Source of the DNA: Lachnospiraceae bacterium XBB2008
GTDB taxonomy: Bacteria; Bacillota; Clostridia; Lachnospirales; Lachnospiraceae
DNA: 64,000 bases
Direction: 5' to 3'
Assembly (NCBI GenBank): GCA_900102235.1
Contig: FMVL01000010.1
Span: forward strand, 27,616 to 91,615
Shown: in pieces, positions 47,509 to 55,540 of the stretch
How the letters are laid out: every line of letters starts with the position of its first letter
Numbering within the stretch: the first letter of the stretch is position 1
Notes under the pieces: model-generated
Database searches by the model: none
What the model was told of the DNA's origin: nothing
Seen by the model: only the letters and a program-made list of their open reading frames with translations
Program-made: the position numbers and the translations under genes

Positions 47509-48711
47509 ATGATCAATGTTGCTGTACTCGGATACGGTACCGTGGGAAGCGGTGTCGTGGAAGTTATCGAAACCAACAAAAAGGACATAGAGCGTAAGAT
47601 CGGTACATCCGTTCAGGTAAAATACATACTCGATCTGCGTGATTTTCCGGGCGATCCGCATGAGGATAAGGTCGTTCATGATTATGAAGAGATTGTAAGC
47701 GATCCGGAAGTCAGCATTATATGTGAGACCATGGGCGGAATGGAGCCGGCATATGCTTTTACCAAGAAAGCACTGTCGAGAGGCATAAGCGTATGTACTT
47801 CCAATAAGGAACTCGTAGCGGCTCACGGCCCCGAACTCATACATCTGGCACAGTCAAACAAGTGCAATTACATGTTTGAAGCCAGTGTCGGCGGCGGTAT
47901 TCCGATAATCAGACCCATGAACAGTGCCCTCACAGCAGAGCATATCGATTTCATGATGGGTATATTAAACGGAACCACCAACTACATCCTTACCCGTATG
48001 GATGAAGACGGTGCGGACTTCCGTGATGCATTAAAAGAAGCGCAGGAACTCGGCTATGCGGAAAAGGATCCCACAGCCGATATCGAAGGATATGACATCA
48101 GCCGCAAGATCGCGATACTTTCATCGCTCGTATGCGGTCACTATGTGAATTATGAAGATGTTTATACCGAAGGCATAACGAAGATCACAGCGGATGACAT
48201 CAGGTATGCCAAAGCTATGAACAGAGTCATCAAACTGCTTGCGGTAAGCCGTGAGATCAACGACAAACTGTTCGTTATGGTAGCGCCTTTCCTGGTAAGC
48301 AGGGATCATCCTCTGTATATGGTCAAGGATTCTTTCAATGCCATATTCATTCACGGCAATACGCTTGACGATACGATGTATTACGGACGCGGCGCAGGTA
48401 AGCTTCCGACAGCCAGTGCCGTTGTTGCCGATGTCGTGGATTGTGCCAGACATATCGGTAAGTGCATTACCATACTGTGGGATGATGAGAAAGTGGAACT
48501 CACCGATGCCAATAAACTCAGGAGCCAGTATCTGGTAAGAGTACCGGTTTCCGAGAAGGCAGCAGCGGAGAGCGCATTTAAGATCAGCGAAGTGATAGAT
48601 GCAGGCTTTGCGGAAGAGTTCGCATTTGTTACCGAAGAGATCGACCACAACGAATATGAAGAAGCCGCTAAGAAGGCGGGCAGTGTGATCAGCAGGATCA
48701 GACTTGTATAA
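47509..48711 (+). CDS. hom: Homoserine dehydrogenase
   Basis: Reduces aspartate semialdehyde to homoserine, the branch towards threonine and methionine. 400 residues. The NAD(P)-binding N-terminus VAVLGYGTVGSGVVEVI, the substrate region GILNGTTNYILTRMD and the GYAEKDPTADIEGYD motif are conserved; a C-terminal ACT domain (about 325-400) suggests feedback control by threonine. The upstream region (47419-47508) contains an extended -10-like TGGTATATT; I saw no T-box or riboswitch. lysC follows after 24 bp. Confidence 0.96.
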   Translation: MINVAVLGYGTVGSGVVEVIETNKKDIERKIGTSVQVKYILDLRDFPGDPHEDKVVHDYEEIVSDPEVSIICETMGGMEPAYAFTKKALSRGISVCTSNKELVAAHGPELIHLAQSNKCNYMFEASVGGGIPIIRPMNSALTAEHIDFMMGILNGTTNYILTRMDEDGADFRDALKEAQELGYAEKDPTADIEGYDISRKIAILSSLVCGHYVNYEDVYTEGITKITADDIRYAKAMNRVIKLLAVSREINDKLFVMVAPFLVSRDHPLYMVKDSFNAIFIHGNTLDDTMYYGRGAGKLPTASAVVADVVDCARHIGKCITILWDDEKVELTDANKLRSQYLVRVPVSEKAAAESAFKISEVIDAGFAEEFAFVTEEIDHNEYEEAAKKAGSVISRIRLV

Positions 48712-48735
48712 GAATAAGAGAAGAGAAGTAAAGTC

Positions 48736-50055
48736 ATGGTAAAAGTAGTCAAATTCGGAGGAAGTTCACTCGCGGATGCGGAGCAGGTCAAAAAAGCCGC
48801 AGCCATCATCAAGGAAGAGAAGGAGAGACGTTACGTGGTTCCGTCCGCTCCCGGCAAAAGAGCGCCGGGCGACACCAAGGTTACGGATATGCTCTATCAG
48901 ACATATGATCTGGCAGAAGCAGATAAGAACTTTGATAAGGAACTCGTTGCGATCAAAGCCAGATATGATGAGATAATCTTGGGGCTGGGACTTGATTTTT
49001 CTCTGGATTATGAGTTCAGGACCATCAAGGAGAACTTTAAGAACAAAGCGGGAAGAGACTATGCCGCTTCCAGAGGTGAATACTTAAACGGCCGTATCAT
49101 GGCTGCCTATCTGGATTTTGAGTTTGTCGATGCAGCAGAAGTCATCAGATTTGATGATGACGGTGCTTTTGATCCGGCAACAACGGCCAAACTCATGAAA
49201 AAGCGTCTGGAGAAGACTGATAACGCCGTCATTCCCGGATTCTACGGAGCGCTTGCCGACGGCACGGTCAAGACTTTTTCCAGAGGCGGATCCGATATCA
49301 CGGGTTCGATCGTTGCGGGCGCCATCAAGGCTGACGTATACGAGAACTGGACGGATGTGAGCGGATTCATGGTTGCAGATCCCAGGATCATCGACCATCC
49401 CGAAAGCATCGAGACCATCACATACAGAGAACTTCGCGAGCTCGCCTACATGGGCGCAAGCGTTCTTCATGAGGATGCGATCTTCCCTGTGCGCAAGGAA
49501 GGCATCCCGATCAATATCAGAAATACCAACGATCCCAAGGCCTCCGGCACATGGATCGTGGAGAGCACCTGCCAGAAATCCAAGTATGTCATCACCGGAA
49601 TCGCGGGTAAGAAGGGCTTCTGCTCTGTGAACATCGAAAAAGATCTGATGAATTCCGAGATCGGGTTCGGCCGCAAGGTCCTTCAGGCATTCGAGGATTA
49701 CGGACTGTCATTTGAGCATGTTCCCTCGGGCATCGACACTCTGACCGTATTTGTTCATCAGGATGAGTTCATGGACAAGGAACAGCAGGTAGTAAGCGCC
49801 ATCCACAGAATGGCCGATCCGGATACGATAGACATAGAATCCGATATAGCGCTGATCGCAGTTGTGGGACGCGGAATGAAGTCAACGAGAGGTACCGCAG
49901 GACGTATCTTCTCAGCACTTGCCCATGCGAATGTCAACGTCAAGATGATAGACCAGGGTTCGTCCGAGCTCAATATCATCATCGGTGTGGCAAATCAGGA
50001 TTTCGAAACAGCGATCAAAGCAATATATGATATCTTTGTAACAGCTGCAGTTTAA
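48736..50055 (+). CDS. lysC: Aspartate kinase
   Basis: Phosphorylates aspartate, the entry to lysine, threonine and methionine synthesis. 439 residues. KFGGSSLADAEQVKKAA is the conserved nucleotide-binding start; FSRGGSDITGSIVAGA and YENWTDVSGFMVADPR follow. Two ACT domains occupy about 300-439 and should bind a feedback amino acid. It is downstream of hom in what looks like a two-gene operon. A long hairpin follows at 50067. Confidence 0.96.
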   Translation: MVKVVKFGGSSLADAEQVKKAAAIIKEEKERRYVVPSAPGKRAPGDTKVTDMLYQTYDLAEADKNFDKELVAIKARYDEIILGLGLDFSLDYEFRTIKENFKNKAGRDYAASRGEYLNGRIMAAYLDFEFVDAAEVIRFDDDGAFDPATTAKLMKKRLEKTDNAVIPGFYGALADGTVKTFSRGGSDITGSIVAGAIKADVYENWTDVSGFMVADPRIIDHPESIETITYRELRELAYMGASVLHEDAIFPVRKEGIPINIRNTNDPKASGTWIVESTCQKSKYVITGIAGKKGFCSVNIEKDLMNSEIGFGRKVLQAFEDYGLSFEHVPSGIDTLTVFVHQDEFMDKEQQVVSAIHRMADPDTIDIESDIALIAVVGRGMKSTRGTAGRIFSALAHANVNVKMIDQGSSELNIIIGVANQDFETAIKAIYDIFVTAAV

Positions 50056-50066
50056 TACAGATACTC

Positions 50067-50144
50067 ATGCCCACCTGCATATATGATTCCCCTCGCTGCG
50101 ACCCGACAGTACTCGCTTCGGGGAACATATATGCAGGTGGGCAT
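50067..50144. repeat. Long perfect inverted repeat (19-bp arms) after lysC
   Basis: Arms ATGCCCACCTGCATATATG (50067-50085) and its exact reverse complement (50126-50144). After a one-base bulge the stem continues with TTCCCC (50087-50092) and GGGGAA (50120-50125), giving about 25 paired bases around a 27-base loop. There is no T-run afterwards, so it is not a standard terminator, although it could protect or end the hom-lysC message. It could be a copy of a dispersed palindromic repeat or a miniature element. Confidence 0.85.
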
Positions 50145-50196
50145 TTCTATCAGGATCAAATTATCTGAAAATAAATAAAAAAATTACAAAAATGTG

Positions 50197-50224
50197 TTGA
50201 CAATTAGTTTTAAGATGATATAAT
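50197..50224 (+). promoter_or_regulatory. Consensus promoter of the non-coding RNA
   Basis: TTGACA (50197-50202), 16 bp, TATAAT (50219-50224). Both hexamers match the housekeeping consensus exactly, the best promoter in the window. Transcription should start near 50231. No coding gene follows for about 390 bp. Confidence 0.85.
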
Positions 50225-50230
50225 TAACTC

Positions 50231-50526
50231 ATAAAGAAACAGAGAGGAGATAAAAAAACTAAAAATACATACTCTTTAGGAAGAGGTAAAGTCCAATGGG
50301 TATATAACATAGATCAATTGAATATGGAACGCTAACATCCAAAAGTATCGAGTGCATAATGAATAACAGTGGTAAAGAAGCTTACAGAGTATAAGCCGCC
50401 ACAGATATCTGAATATCAAATTCATGCGAGAGGGTACAGGATCAGCAGACGGAGGATAAGTCCATTGGATACGTCATTTAAGTAGCGGGTGTCGATCAGA
50501 TAGAATCGATGCCCGCTACTTCATTT
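50231..50526 (+). ncRNA. Candidate structured non-coding RNA, class unassigned
   Basis: A stand-alone unit of about 290 nt between a perfect promoter and a strong terminator, with no credible open frame. Structure signs: TCCAATGG (50292-50299) is complementary to CCATTGGA (50462-50469), so the two ends may pair; GTGG (50369-50372) with CCAC (50399-50402) encloses GCTTA/TAAGC (50380-50384 and 50392-50396); a local GACG...CGTC stem lies near 50448-50474. It lacks the landmarks of tmRNA, SRP RNA and RNase P RNA as far as I can see. Known orphan classes of about 200 nt in Firmicutes, such as the raiA motif, are possible. A cis-acting sufC leader is less likely because the terminator and a second promoter intervene. 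Confidence 0.65.
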
Positions 50527-50527
50527 T
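50481..50527 (+). terminator. Terminator of the non-coding RNA
   Basis: AGTAGCGGGTGTCGAT (50481-50496) pairs with ATCGATGCCCGCTACT (50505-50520) with one or two non-Watson-Crick pairs, loop 8, followed by TCATTTT. Confidence 0.85.
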
Positions 50528-50542
50528 GCACCTGATATATGG

Positions 50543-50578
50543 TATAATCTTGTATTCGGTGGATCAGATATTCTGATC
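50543..50578 (+). promoter_or_regulatory. suf operon promoter and palindromic site
   Basis: TGGTATAAT at 50540-50548 is an extended -10 (TG one base before TATAAT). Just downstream, GATCAG-ATATT-CTGATC (50562-50578) is a perfect 6+5+6 inverted repeat covering the likely start of transcription, a good position for a repressor site. No nearby gene encodes an obvious regulator for it. Confidence 0.6.
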
Positions 50579-50614
50579 GTTATGTTAGAGCCATCGCTTT
50601 CGGAGGAAAAATAA

Positions 50615-51406
50615 ATGTCCGCTTTACTCGAGATCAGACAACTCCATGCCAGAGTAGAGGATACCGAGATATTAAACGGTATAGATCTGACCATAGGCAA
50701 AGGAGAAGTACATGTCATAATGGGACCGAACGGTGCCGGTAAGTCGACGCTCGGTTCATGTATAATAGGCGATCCCAGATATATCAAGACCGGCGGTCAG
50801 ATCCTTTTCAAAGGAGAGGATATAACCGACGAGGCTACAGATAAGATATCGAGGATGGGATTGTTTCTTTCATTCCAGAACCCGATCGAGGTTCCCGGTA
50901 TCACACTGGCCAACTTCATACGTACCGCGCTTGAACTTAAGACCGGTGAGCGTATCCGCATGTGGGATTTCCGCAAGGAACTGGAAAAGACGATGAAGCT
51001 CCTTAACATGGATACGGCATATGCAGACAGAGACTTAAATGTCGGCTTTTCCGGCGGAGAGAAGAAGAAAGCCGAGATCCTTCAGCTGCTGATGCTCAAA
51101 CCGGACCTTGCGATCCTGGATGAGACGGATTCCGGACTTGATGTCGATGCCGTCCACATCGTATCCAAAGGCGTGGAAGAGTATAAGAAACAGATAGGAG
51201 GCGCGCTTATCATCATAACCCACTCCACCCGTATCCTTGAGGCATTGAACGTGGACAAGACACATGTCCTCGTAGACGGAAAGATAGTAGATGACGGTGA
51301 TGCATCCCTGGTGGATGAGATCAACAACAAGGGCTTCGAACGCTTCATAAGCTGCGAAGAATGCAAGAATGAAGACTGCGAAGTCAAGAAGAAAATGAGA
51401 TCATGA
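50615..51406 (+). CDS. sufC: Fe-S assembly ATPase SufC
   Basis: ABC-type ATPase of the SUF Fe-S cluster scaffold SufBC2D. 263 residues. It has Walker A GPNGAGKST, signature NVGFSGGEKKKAEILQ and Walker B LAILDETDSGLD, the latter typical of SufC. The ATP cycle drives conformational change of SufB/SufD for cluster assembly. The C-terminus has an unusual CEECKNEDCEVKKK tail with three Cys. First gene of sufCBDSU; ribosome site CGGAGG. The stop overlaps sufB by 4 bp. Confidence 0.97.
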   Translation: MSALLEIRQLHARVEDTEILNGIDLTIGKGEVHVIMGPNGAGKSTLGSCIIGDPRYIKTGGQILFKGEDITDEATDKISRMGLFLSFQNPIEVPGITLANFIRTALELKTGERIRMWDFRKELEKTMKLLNMDTAYADRDLNVGFSGGEKKKAEILQLLMLKPDLAILDETDSGLDVDAVHIVSKGVEEYKKQIGGALIIITHSTRILEALNVDKTHVLVDGKIVDDGDASLVDEINNKGFERFISCEECKNEDCEVKKKMRS

Positions 51407-52812
51407 AAGAAAAGACACAGGTTGAAGATATAGACAGCAGTCTGTATGATTTCCGGTTTGAAGATGCGGATTCCTACAAGGTAAGTGAAGGTCTTACCGA
51501 GGATATCGTGCTTCAGATATCTGAAGAAAAAGGCGATCCCGAATGGATGCGCGATTTCAGGCTTAAGTCACTCAAACTGTATAACGAGATATCCGTTCCC
51601 GAGTGGGGCCCGTCGATAGACGGACTGGATATGGACAATATCGTGACATATGTCCGGCCCAATACCGAGCGTATGCACACGAGCTGGGAGGATGTGCCCT
51701 CCGACATCAAGGAGACGTTCGATCGTCTGGGTATACCCGAGGCGGAGAGAAAATCTCTTGCGGGCGTGGGCGCACAGTATGATTCGGAAGTCGTATATCA
51801 CAATGTGCGCGAGGAAGTCGCTGCGCAGGGTGTCGTATATACTGATATAGAGAGTGCTCTTCACGGCGAATATGCCGACATGATACAGAGCCATTTCATG
51901 AAACTGGTACCTCCTTCCGATCATAAATTCGCTGCTCTTCACGGTGCCGTATGGAGCGGCGGATCTTTTGTATATGTTCCGAAGGGAGTGCATCTTGAGA
52001 TCCCGCTTCAGTCATATTTCAGACTTAACGCAAAAGGTGCGGGGCAGTTCGAGCATACTCTGATCATCGTGGAAGAGGATGCATATCTTCACTTCATAGA
52101 AGGATGCTCGGCTCCAAAGTACAATGTCGCCAATCTCCATGCCGGATGTGTGGAGCTGTATGTCGGCGACAGAGCGACTCTTAGGTATTCCACGATCGAG
52201 AACTGGTCCAAGAACATGTATAACCTGAATACCAAGCGCGCGACCGTCGGTGAGAATGCGAAGATAGAATGGGTGTCCGGTTCGTTCGGATCGCATGTAT
52301 CATACCTCTATCCCATGAGCGTTCTTAACGGAAAAGGTGCAAGGAGCGAGTTTACCGGCGTTACTTTTGCAGGAGAAGGACAGGACCTTGATACGGGTAC
52401 CAAGGTCGTTCATAACGCTCCCGACACATCATCATATGTGAACACAAGATCGATCAGCAAGAGCGGAGGCATCAATACCTTCCGCAGTGCCGTAGTCATA
52501 GGTAAGAACGCACACGGAGCGAAATCCGCTGTATCATGCGAGTCCCTGATGGTCGATGATATAAGCCGTTCGGATACGATACCTGCAATGGATGTGAGAT
52601 GTGCGGATGCCGATGTGGGACATGAAGCGCGCATAGGACGCATCAGCGATGATACGGTATTCTATCTGATGAGCAGAGGCTTATCGGAGGAGGATGCAAA
52701 AGCGCTCATAGTCAGAGGCTTTGCGGATAACGTAAGCAAGGAACTGCCGCTCGAATATGCGGTAGAGATGAATAATCTCATAAGTCTTGAAATGAAAGGG
52801 AGTATAGGATGA
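51403..52812 (+). CDS. sufB: Fe-S assembly scaffold SufB
   Basis: Scaffold subunit on which Fe-S clusters are built with SufC and SufD. 469 residues. The beta-helix core includes LHGAVWSGGSFVYVPKGVHL, the EGCSAPKYNVANLHAG segment with a conserved Cys, and the C-terminal ESLMVDDISRSDTIPAMDV and HEARIGRISDDTVFYLMSRG motifs. Starts at ATG 51403 in an ATGA overlap with sufC and ends in a second ATGA overlap with sufD, so the subunits should be made in step. Confidence 0.97.
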   Translation: MKEKTQVEDIDSSLYDFRFEDADSYKVSEGLTEDIVLQISEEKGDPEWMRDFRLKSLKLYNEISVPEWGPSIDGLDMDNIVTYVRPNTERMHTSWEDVPSDIKETFDRLGIPEAERKSLAGVGAQYDSEVVYHNVREEVAAQGVVYTDIESALHGEYADMIQSHFMKLVPPSDHKFAALHGAVWSGGSFVYVPKGVHLEIPLQSYFRLNAKGAGQFEHTLIIVEEDAYLHFIEGCSAPKYNVANLHAGCVELYVGDRATLRYSTIENWSKNMYNLNTKRATVGENAKIEWVSGSFGSHVSYLYPMSVLNGKGARSEFTGVTFAGEGQDLDTGTKVVHNAPDTSSYVNTRSISKSGGINTFRSAVVIGKNAHGAKSAVSCESLMVDDISRSDTIPAMDVRCADADVGHEARIGRISDDTVFYLMSRGLSEEDAKALIVRGFADNVSKELPLEYAVEMNNLISLEMKGSIG

Positions 52813-53873
52813 TGAACGTAAACAGACTCCCTGCCAGGACATGGGAGTGGCTTAGAGTAAATGAGACAAAACTTGATGAAGTCCCTGCAGTAAGCTCTTT
52901 TGAATACAGGGAAGAAAAGCCGGATGAGATAAGGCATGGGTCAGGAATATTTGCCGATTACAGGACCGGCCTCGGGGATGAGTTTAATGAAGCTTTAAAA
53001 AGCACCGGCCTTCCGGTGAACGCATATTCCGTAGATGCGAACGTGACGGCCTCTGCACCTCTTTATCAGGAGTTCGATATTCCGTCCGGGGCAAAGGCTG
53101 GCAGCCTTATCAATTTGGAGGTAGGCCCGAATGCTTCCTGTACCGTGATCCAGTTCATAAGTTCTGCCGGGGAAGAAGGCGGATGCAGCTTTCTTCTGCA
53201 GAATAAGTATCACATAGCCGAAAACGGTAATCTGACACTTATCCAGGTACAGAACCTGAGCTGTGACAGTGTTTTGTTAAACGACTGCGGCGGTGTGTGC
53301 GAAGACGGAGCGAATTTTCACAGGATCCAGATAGTACTCGGCGGCGGGACGACACACATGGGTGAGTTCTGCTCGCTTGACGGAGAAAAGAGCACATACA
53401 AGTGTGACCTCGGATACAGGATAGAGGGCAGGCATGTTCTTGACATGAACTATGTCGCCGATCATAACGGACGCCTCAGTGAGAGTGATATAAGCGTTCT
53501 GGGCGTGATGTCGGATAAGTCCGAGAAGATATTCAGGGGAACGATAGATTTCCATAAGGGATGTGCCGGAGCCAAGGGCGCCGAACTCGAAGAGGTGCTC
53601 CTGCTCAGTGATGATATAGTAAACAAGACCGTTCCGCTGATCCTCTGCGATGAAGAGGATGTGGAAGGATCGCATGGCGCTACCATAGGCCGGCTGGACG
53701 AAAATCTGCTCTTCTATATGAAGTCCAGAGGTATCGGTGAAGATGAGATATATGCCATGATGGCGCACGCCCGTATAGATGCGGTTGCATCGCTGATACA
53801 GGATATGAACGTGCGTGACCGAGTATATGAGATGATCGACGGGCCGGTCAGGAGGGACTGTCTGAAGCAATGA
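52809..53873 (+). CDS. sufD: Fe-S assembly protein SufD
   Basis: SufB paralogue that completes the SufBC2D complex. 354 residues. N-terminal MNVNRLPARTWEWLRVNE is typical for short Firmicute SufD. The core shows beta-helix repeats, then GTIDFHKGCAGAKGAELEE, and the C-terminal HGATIGRLDENLLFYMKSRG, parallel to the end of SufB. It overlaps sufB and sufS by 4 bp each. Confidence 0.95.
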   Translation: MMNVNRLPARTWEWLRVNETKLDEVPAVSSFEYREEKPDEIRHGSGIFADYRTGLGDEFNEALKSTGLPVNAYSVDANVTASAPLYQEFDIPSGAKAGSLINLEVGPNASCTVIQFISSAGEEGGCSFLLQNKYHIAENGNLTLIQVQNLSCDSVLLNDCGGVCEDGANFHRIQIVLGGGTTHMGEFCSLDGEKSTYKCDLGYRIEGRHVLDMNYVADHNGRLSESDISVLGVMSDKSEKIFRGTIDFHKGCAGAKGAELEEVLLLSDDIVNKTVPLILCDEEDVEGSHGATIGRLDENLLFYMKSRGIGEDEIYAMMAHARIDAVASLIQDMNVRDRVYEMIDGPVRRDCLKQ

Positions 53874-55090
53874 TACCGACAGATATCAGTATCAGGGATG
53901 AGTTCCCGTTAATAAAAAACAATACAGTGGCATATCTGGACAATGCGGCTACTACGCAGAAGCCTGCGTGTGTGTTGGATGCAGTCAGGGATTATTATGA
54001 AAAACATAATGCAAATCCCATGAGAGGACTGTATGAACTCAGCATGGAAGCCACAGCGGCTTATGAAGATGCCAGACTTAAGACTGCTGAACTGATAGGT
54101 GCCTCACAGCCTGAGGAGATCGTCTTTACCAGGAACGCCACCGAAAGTCTTAATCTGGTCGCATACAGCTATGGTTTACATAATATCAAAGCAGGCGATG
54201 AGATCATCGTGAGCGTTGCCGAACACCATTCCAACTTTCTGCCCTGGAGAAACGTGGCAGACAGGACAGGTGCAAAAGTGGTCTATTGGGACTGCGAGCC
54301 TGACGGATCGTTTGATACGGATAAGCTTAATGAACTCCTTAACGAACATACGAAGCTCGTGGCCATCACACATGTATCCAATGTGCTCGGACGCATAAAC
54401 GATATCCGTACCATAGCCGGTATGGCTCATTCGGCAGGTGCCGTGATAGTAGCGGACGGATCACAGTCGGTTCCGCACATCAGGACTGATGTGAAGGAAC
54501 TTGATGTGGATTTCTTTGCTTTTTCCGGACATAAGATGTATGCGCCCATGGGCATCGGCGTATTATACGGGAGAAAGAAACTGCTCGATGCAATGCCGCC
54601 CTTCCTCTATGGAGGGGAGATGATAGAGAGCGTGACCAAGGAAAAGATCACTTACGCAGAGGTACCGCATAAGTTCGAAGCGGGGACCGTTAATGCAGGC
54701 GGAGCGGTGGGACTTGCCGCTGCCATAGATCTCGTGAACAGGTACGGCTATGATCTGATGGAAAGCCGCGAACGCGAACTTACGAAGCATGTATTTGATG
54801 CAATGTCACAGATGCCCTATGTTACTATCATCGGCTCCGAAAAGAGCGATGAGCATGTGGGTATAATTGCATTCAAGGTAGAGGGCGTTCATCCACATGA
54901 CGTGACGGCCATTTTCTCCGAAGAGGAGATCGCCGTTCGCGCGGGACATCATTGCGCGCAGCCTCTGCATAAACATATAGGGATCATGTCCAGTACGAGA
55001 GTCAGCTTTGCATTTTATAACACGCTGGAAGAGGCTGACAGGTTCCTCGATGTACTGAGCGGGATCCGCGGGAGGATGGGAATTGTCTGA
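53870..55090 (+). CDS. sufS: Cysteine desulfurase SufS
   Basis: PLP enzyme that takes sulfur from cysteine and passes it to SufU. 406 residues. It shows YLDNAATTQKP at the start, RNATESLNLVAYSYG, AEHHSNFLPW, the PLP lysine in FFAFSGHKMYAPMGIGVLYG and the persulfide cysteine in VRAGHHCAQPLH. These fit the class II (SufS/CsdA) group. Translated by overlap from sufD; its last codons overlap the sufU start. Confidence 0.97.
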   Translation: MIPTDISIRDEFPLIKNNTVAYLDNAATTQKPACVLDAVRDYYEKHNANPMRGLYELSMEATAAYEDARLKTAELIGASQPEEIVFTRNATESLNLVAYSYGLHNIKAGDEIIVSVAEHHSNFLPWRNVADRTGAKVVYWDCEPDGSFDTDKLNELLNEHTKLVAITHVSNVLGRINDIRTIAGMAHSAGAVIVADGSQSVPHIRTDVKELDVDFFAFSGHKMYAPMGIGVLYGRKKLLDAMPPFLYGGEMIESVTKEKITYAEVPHKFEAGTVNAGGAVGLAAAIDLVNRYGYDLMESRERELTKHVFDAMSQMPYVTIIGSEKSDEHVGIIAFKVEGVHPHDVTAIFSEEEIAVRAGHHCAQPLHKHIGIMSSTRVSFAFYNTLEEADRFLDVLSGIRGRMGIV

Positions 55091-55517
55091 GACATTCTAT
55101 AATGAGATCATAAATGAACATAACCTGCGTCCTTACCATAAACACAGCATAGAGGGCGCGAATTTTACGCTTGAGGGAGTCAATCCGTCATGCGGTGATG
55201 ATATAATCCTTAATCTTAAAGTAGATGAAGACGGCATCATAACGGATGGTGCATACGAGGGAGAAGGCTGTGCGATCTCTCAGGCATCGGCTGATATCAT
55301 GCTCGATCTGGTCATCGGGAAAAGCAGGGACGAAGCACTTCGCCTTGCGGATATATTCATGCGCATGATCAAGGAAGGCATCACCGATGAGGAAAAAGAC
55401 GAACTCGAGGAGGCAGGGATACTTGAGAGCGTATCCCACATGCCTGCCAGAGTTAAATGTGCAGTGCTCGGATGGCGTACGATAACCGAGATGTTCGCTG
55501 AAGCCGAAGAAGAGTAA
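55083..55517 (+). CDS. sufU: Zinc-dependent sulfurtransferase SufU
   Basis: Accepts sulfur from SufS and delivers it to SufBCD. 144 residues. The zinc/sulfur ligands are visible as NPSCGDDI, GEGCAISQASADIM and ARVKCAVLGW. The long insert before the third Cys separates SufU from IscU. The start is TTG 55083, 8 bp inside sufS, supported by GGGAGG upstream and by alignment of SETFYNEIINEHNLRPYHK with family N-termini. Last suf gene. Confidence 0.95.
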   Translation: MSETFYNEIINEHNLRPYHKHSIEGANFTLEGVNPSCGDDIILNLKVDEDGIITDGAYEGEGCAISQASADIMLDLVIGKSRDEALRLADIFMRMIKEGITDEEKDELEEAGILESVSHMPARVKCAVLGWRTITEMFAEAEEE

Positions 55518-55540
55518 TACATTTAGGAGACCACGTAGAG

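Noticed and set aside
50231-50526. RNase P RNA, tmRNA or SRP RNA
   Set aside because: Length and missing landmark sequences do not fit. AAAGTCC near 50288 recalls an RNase P segment, but the rest does not follow.
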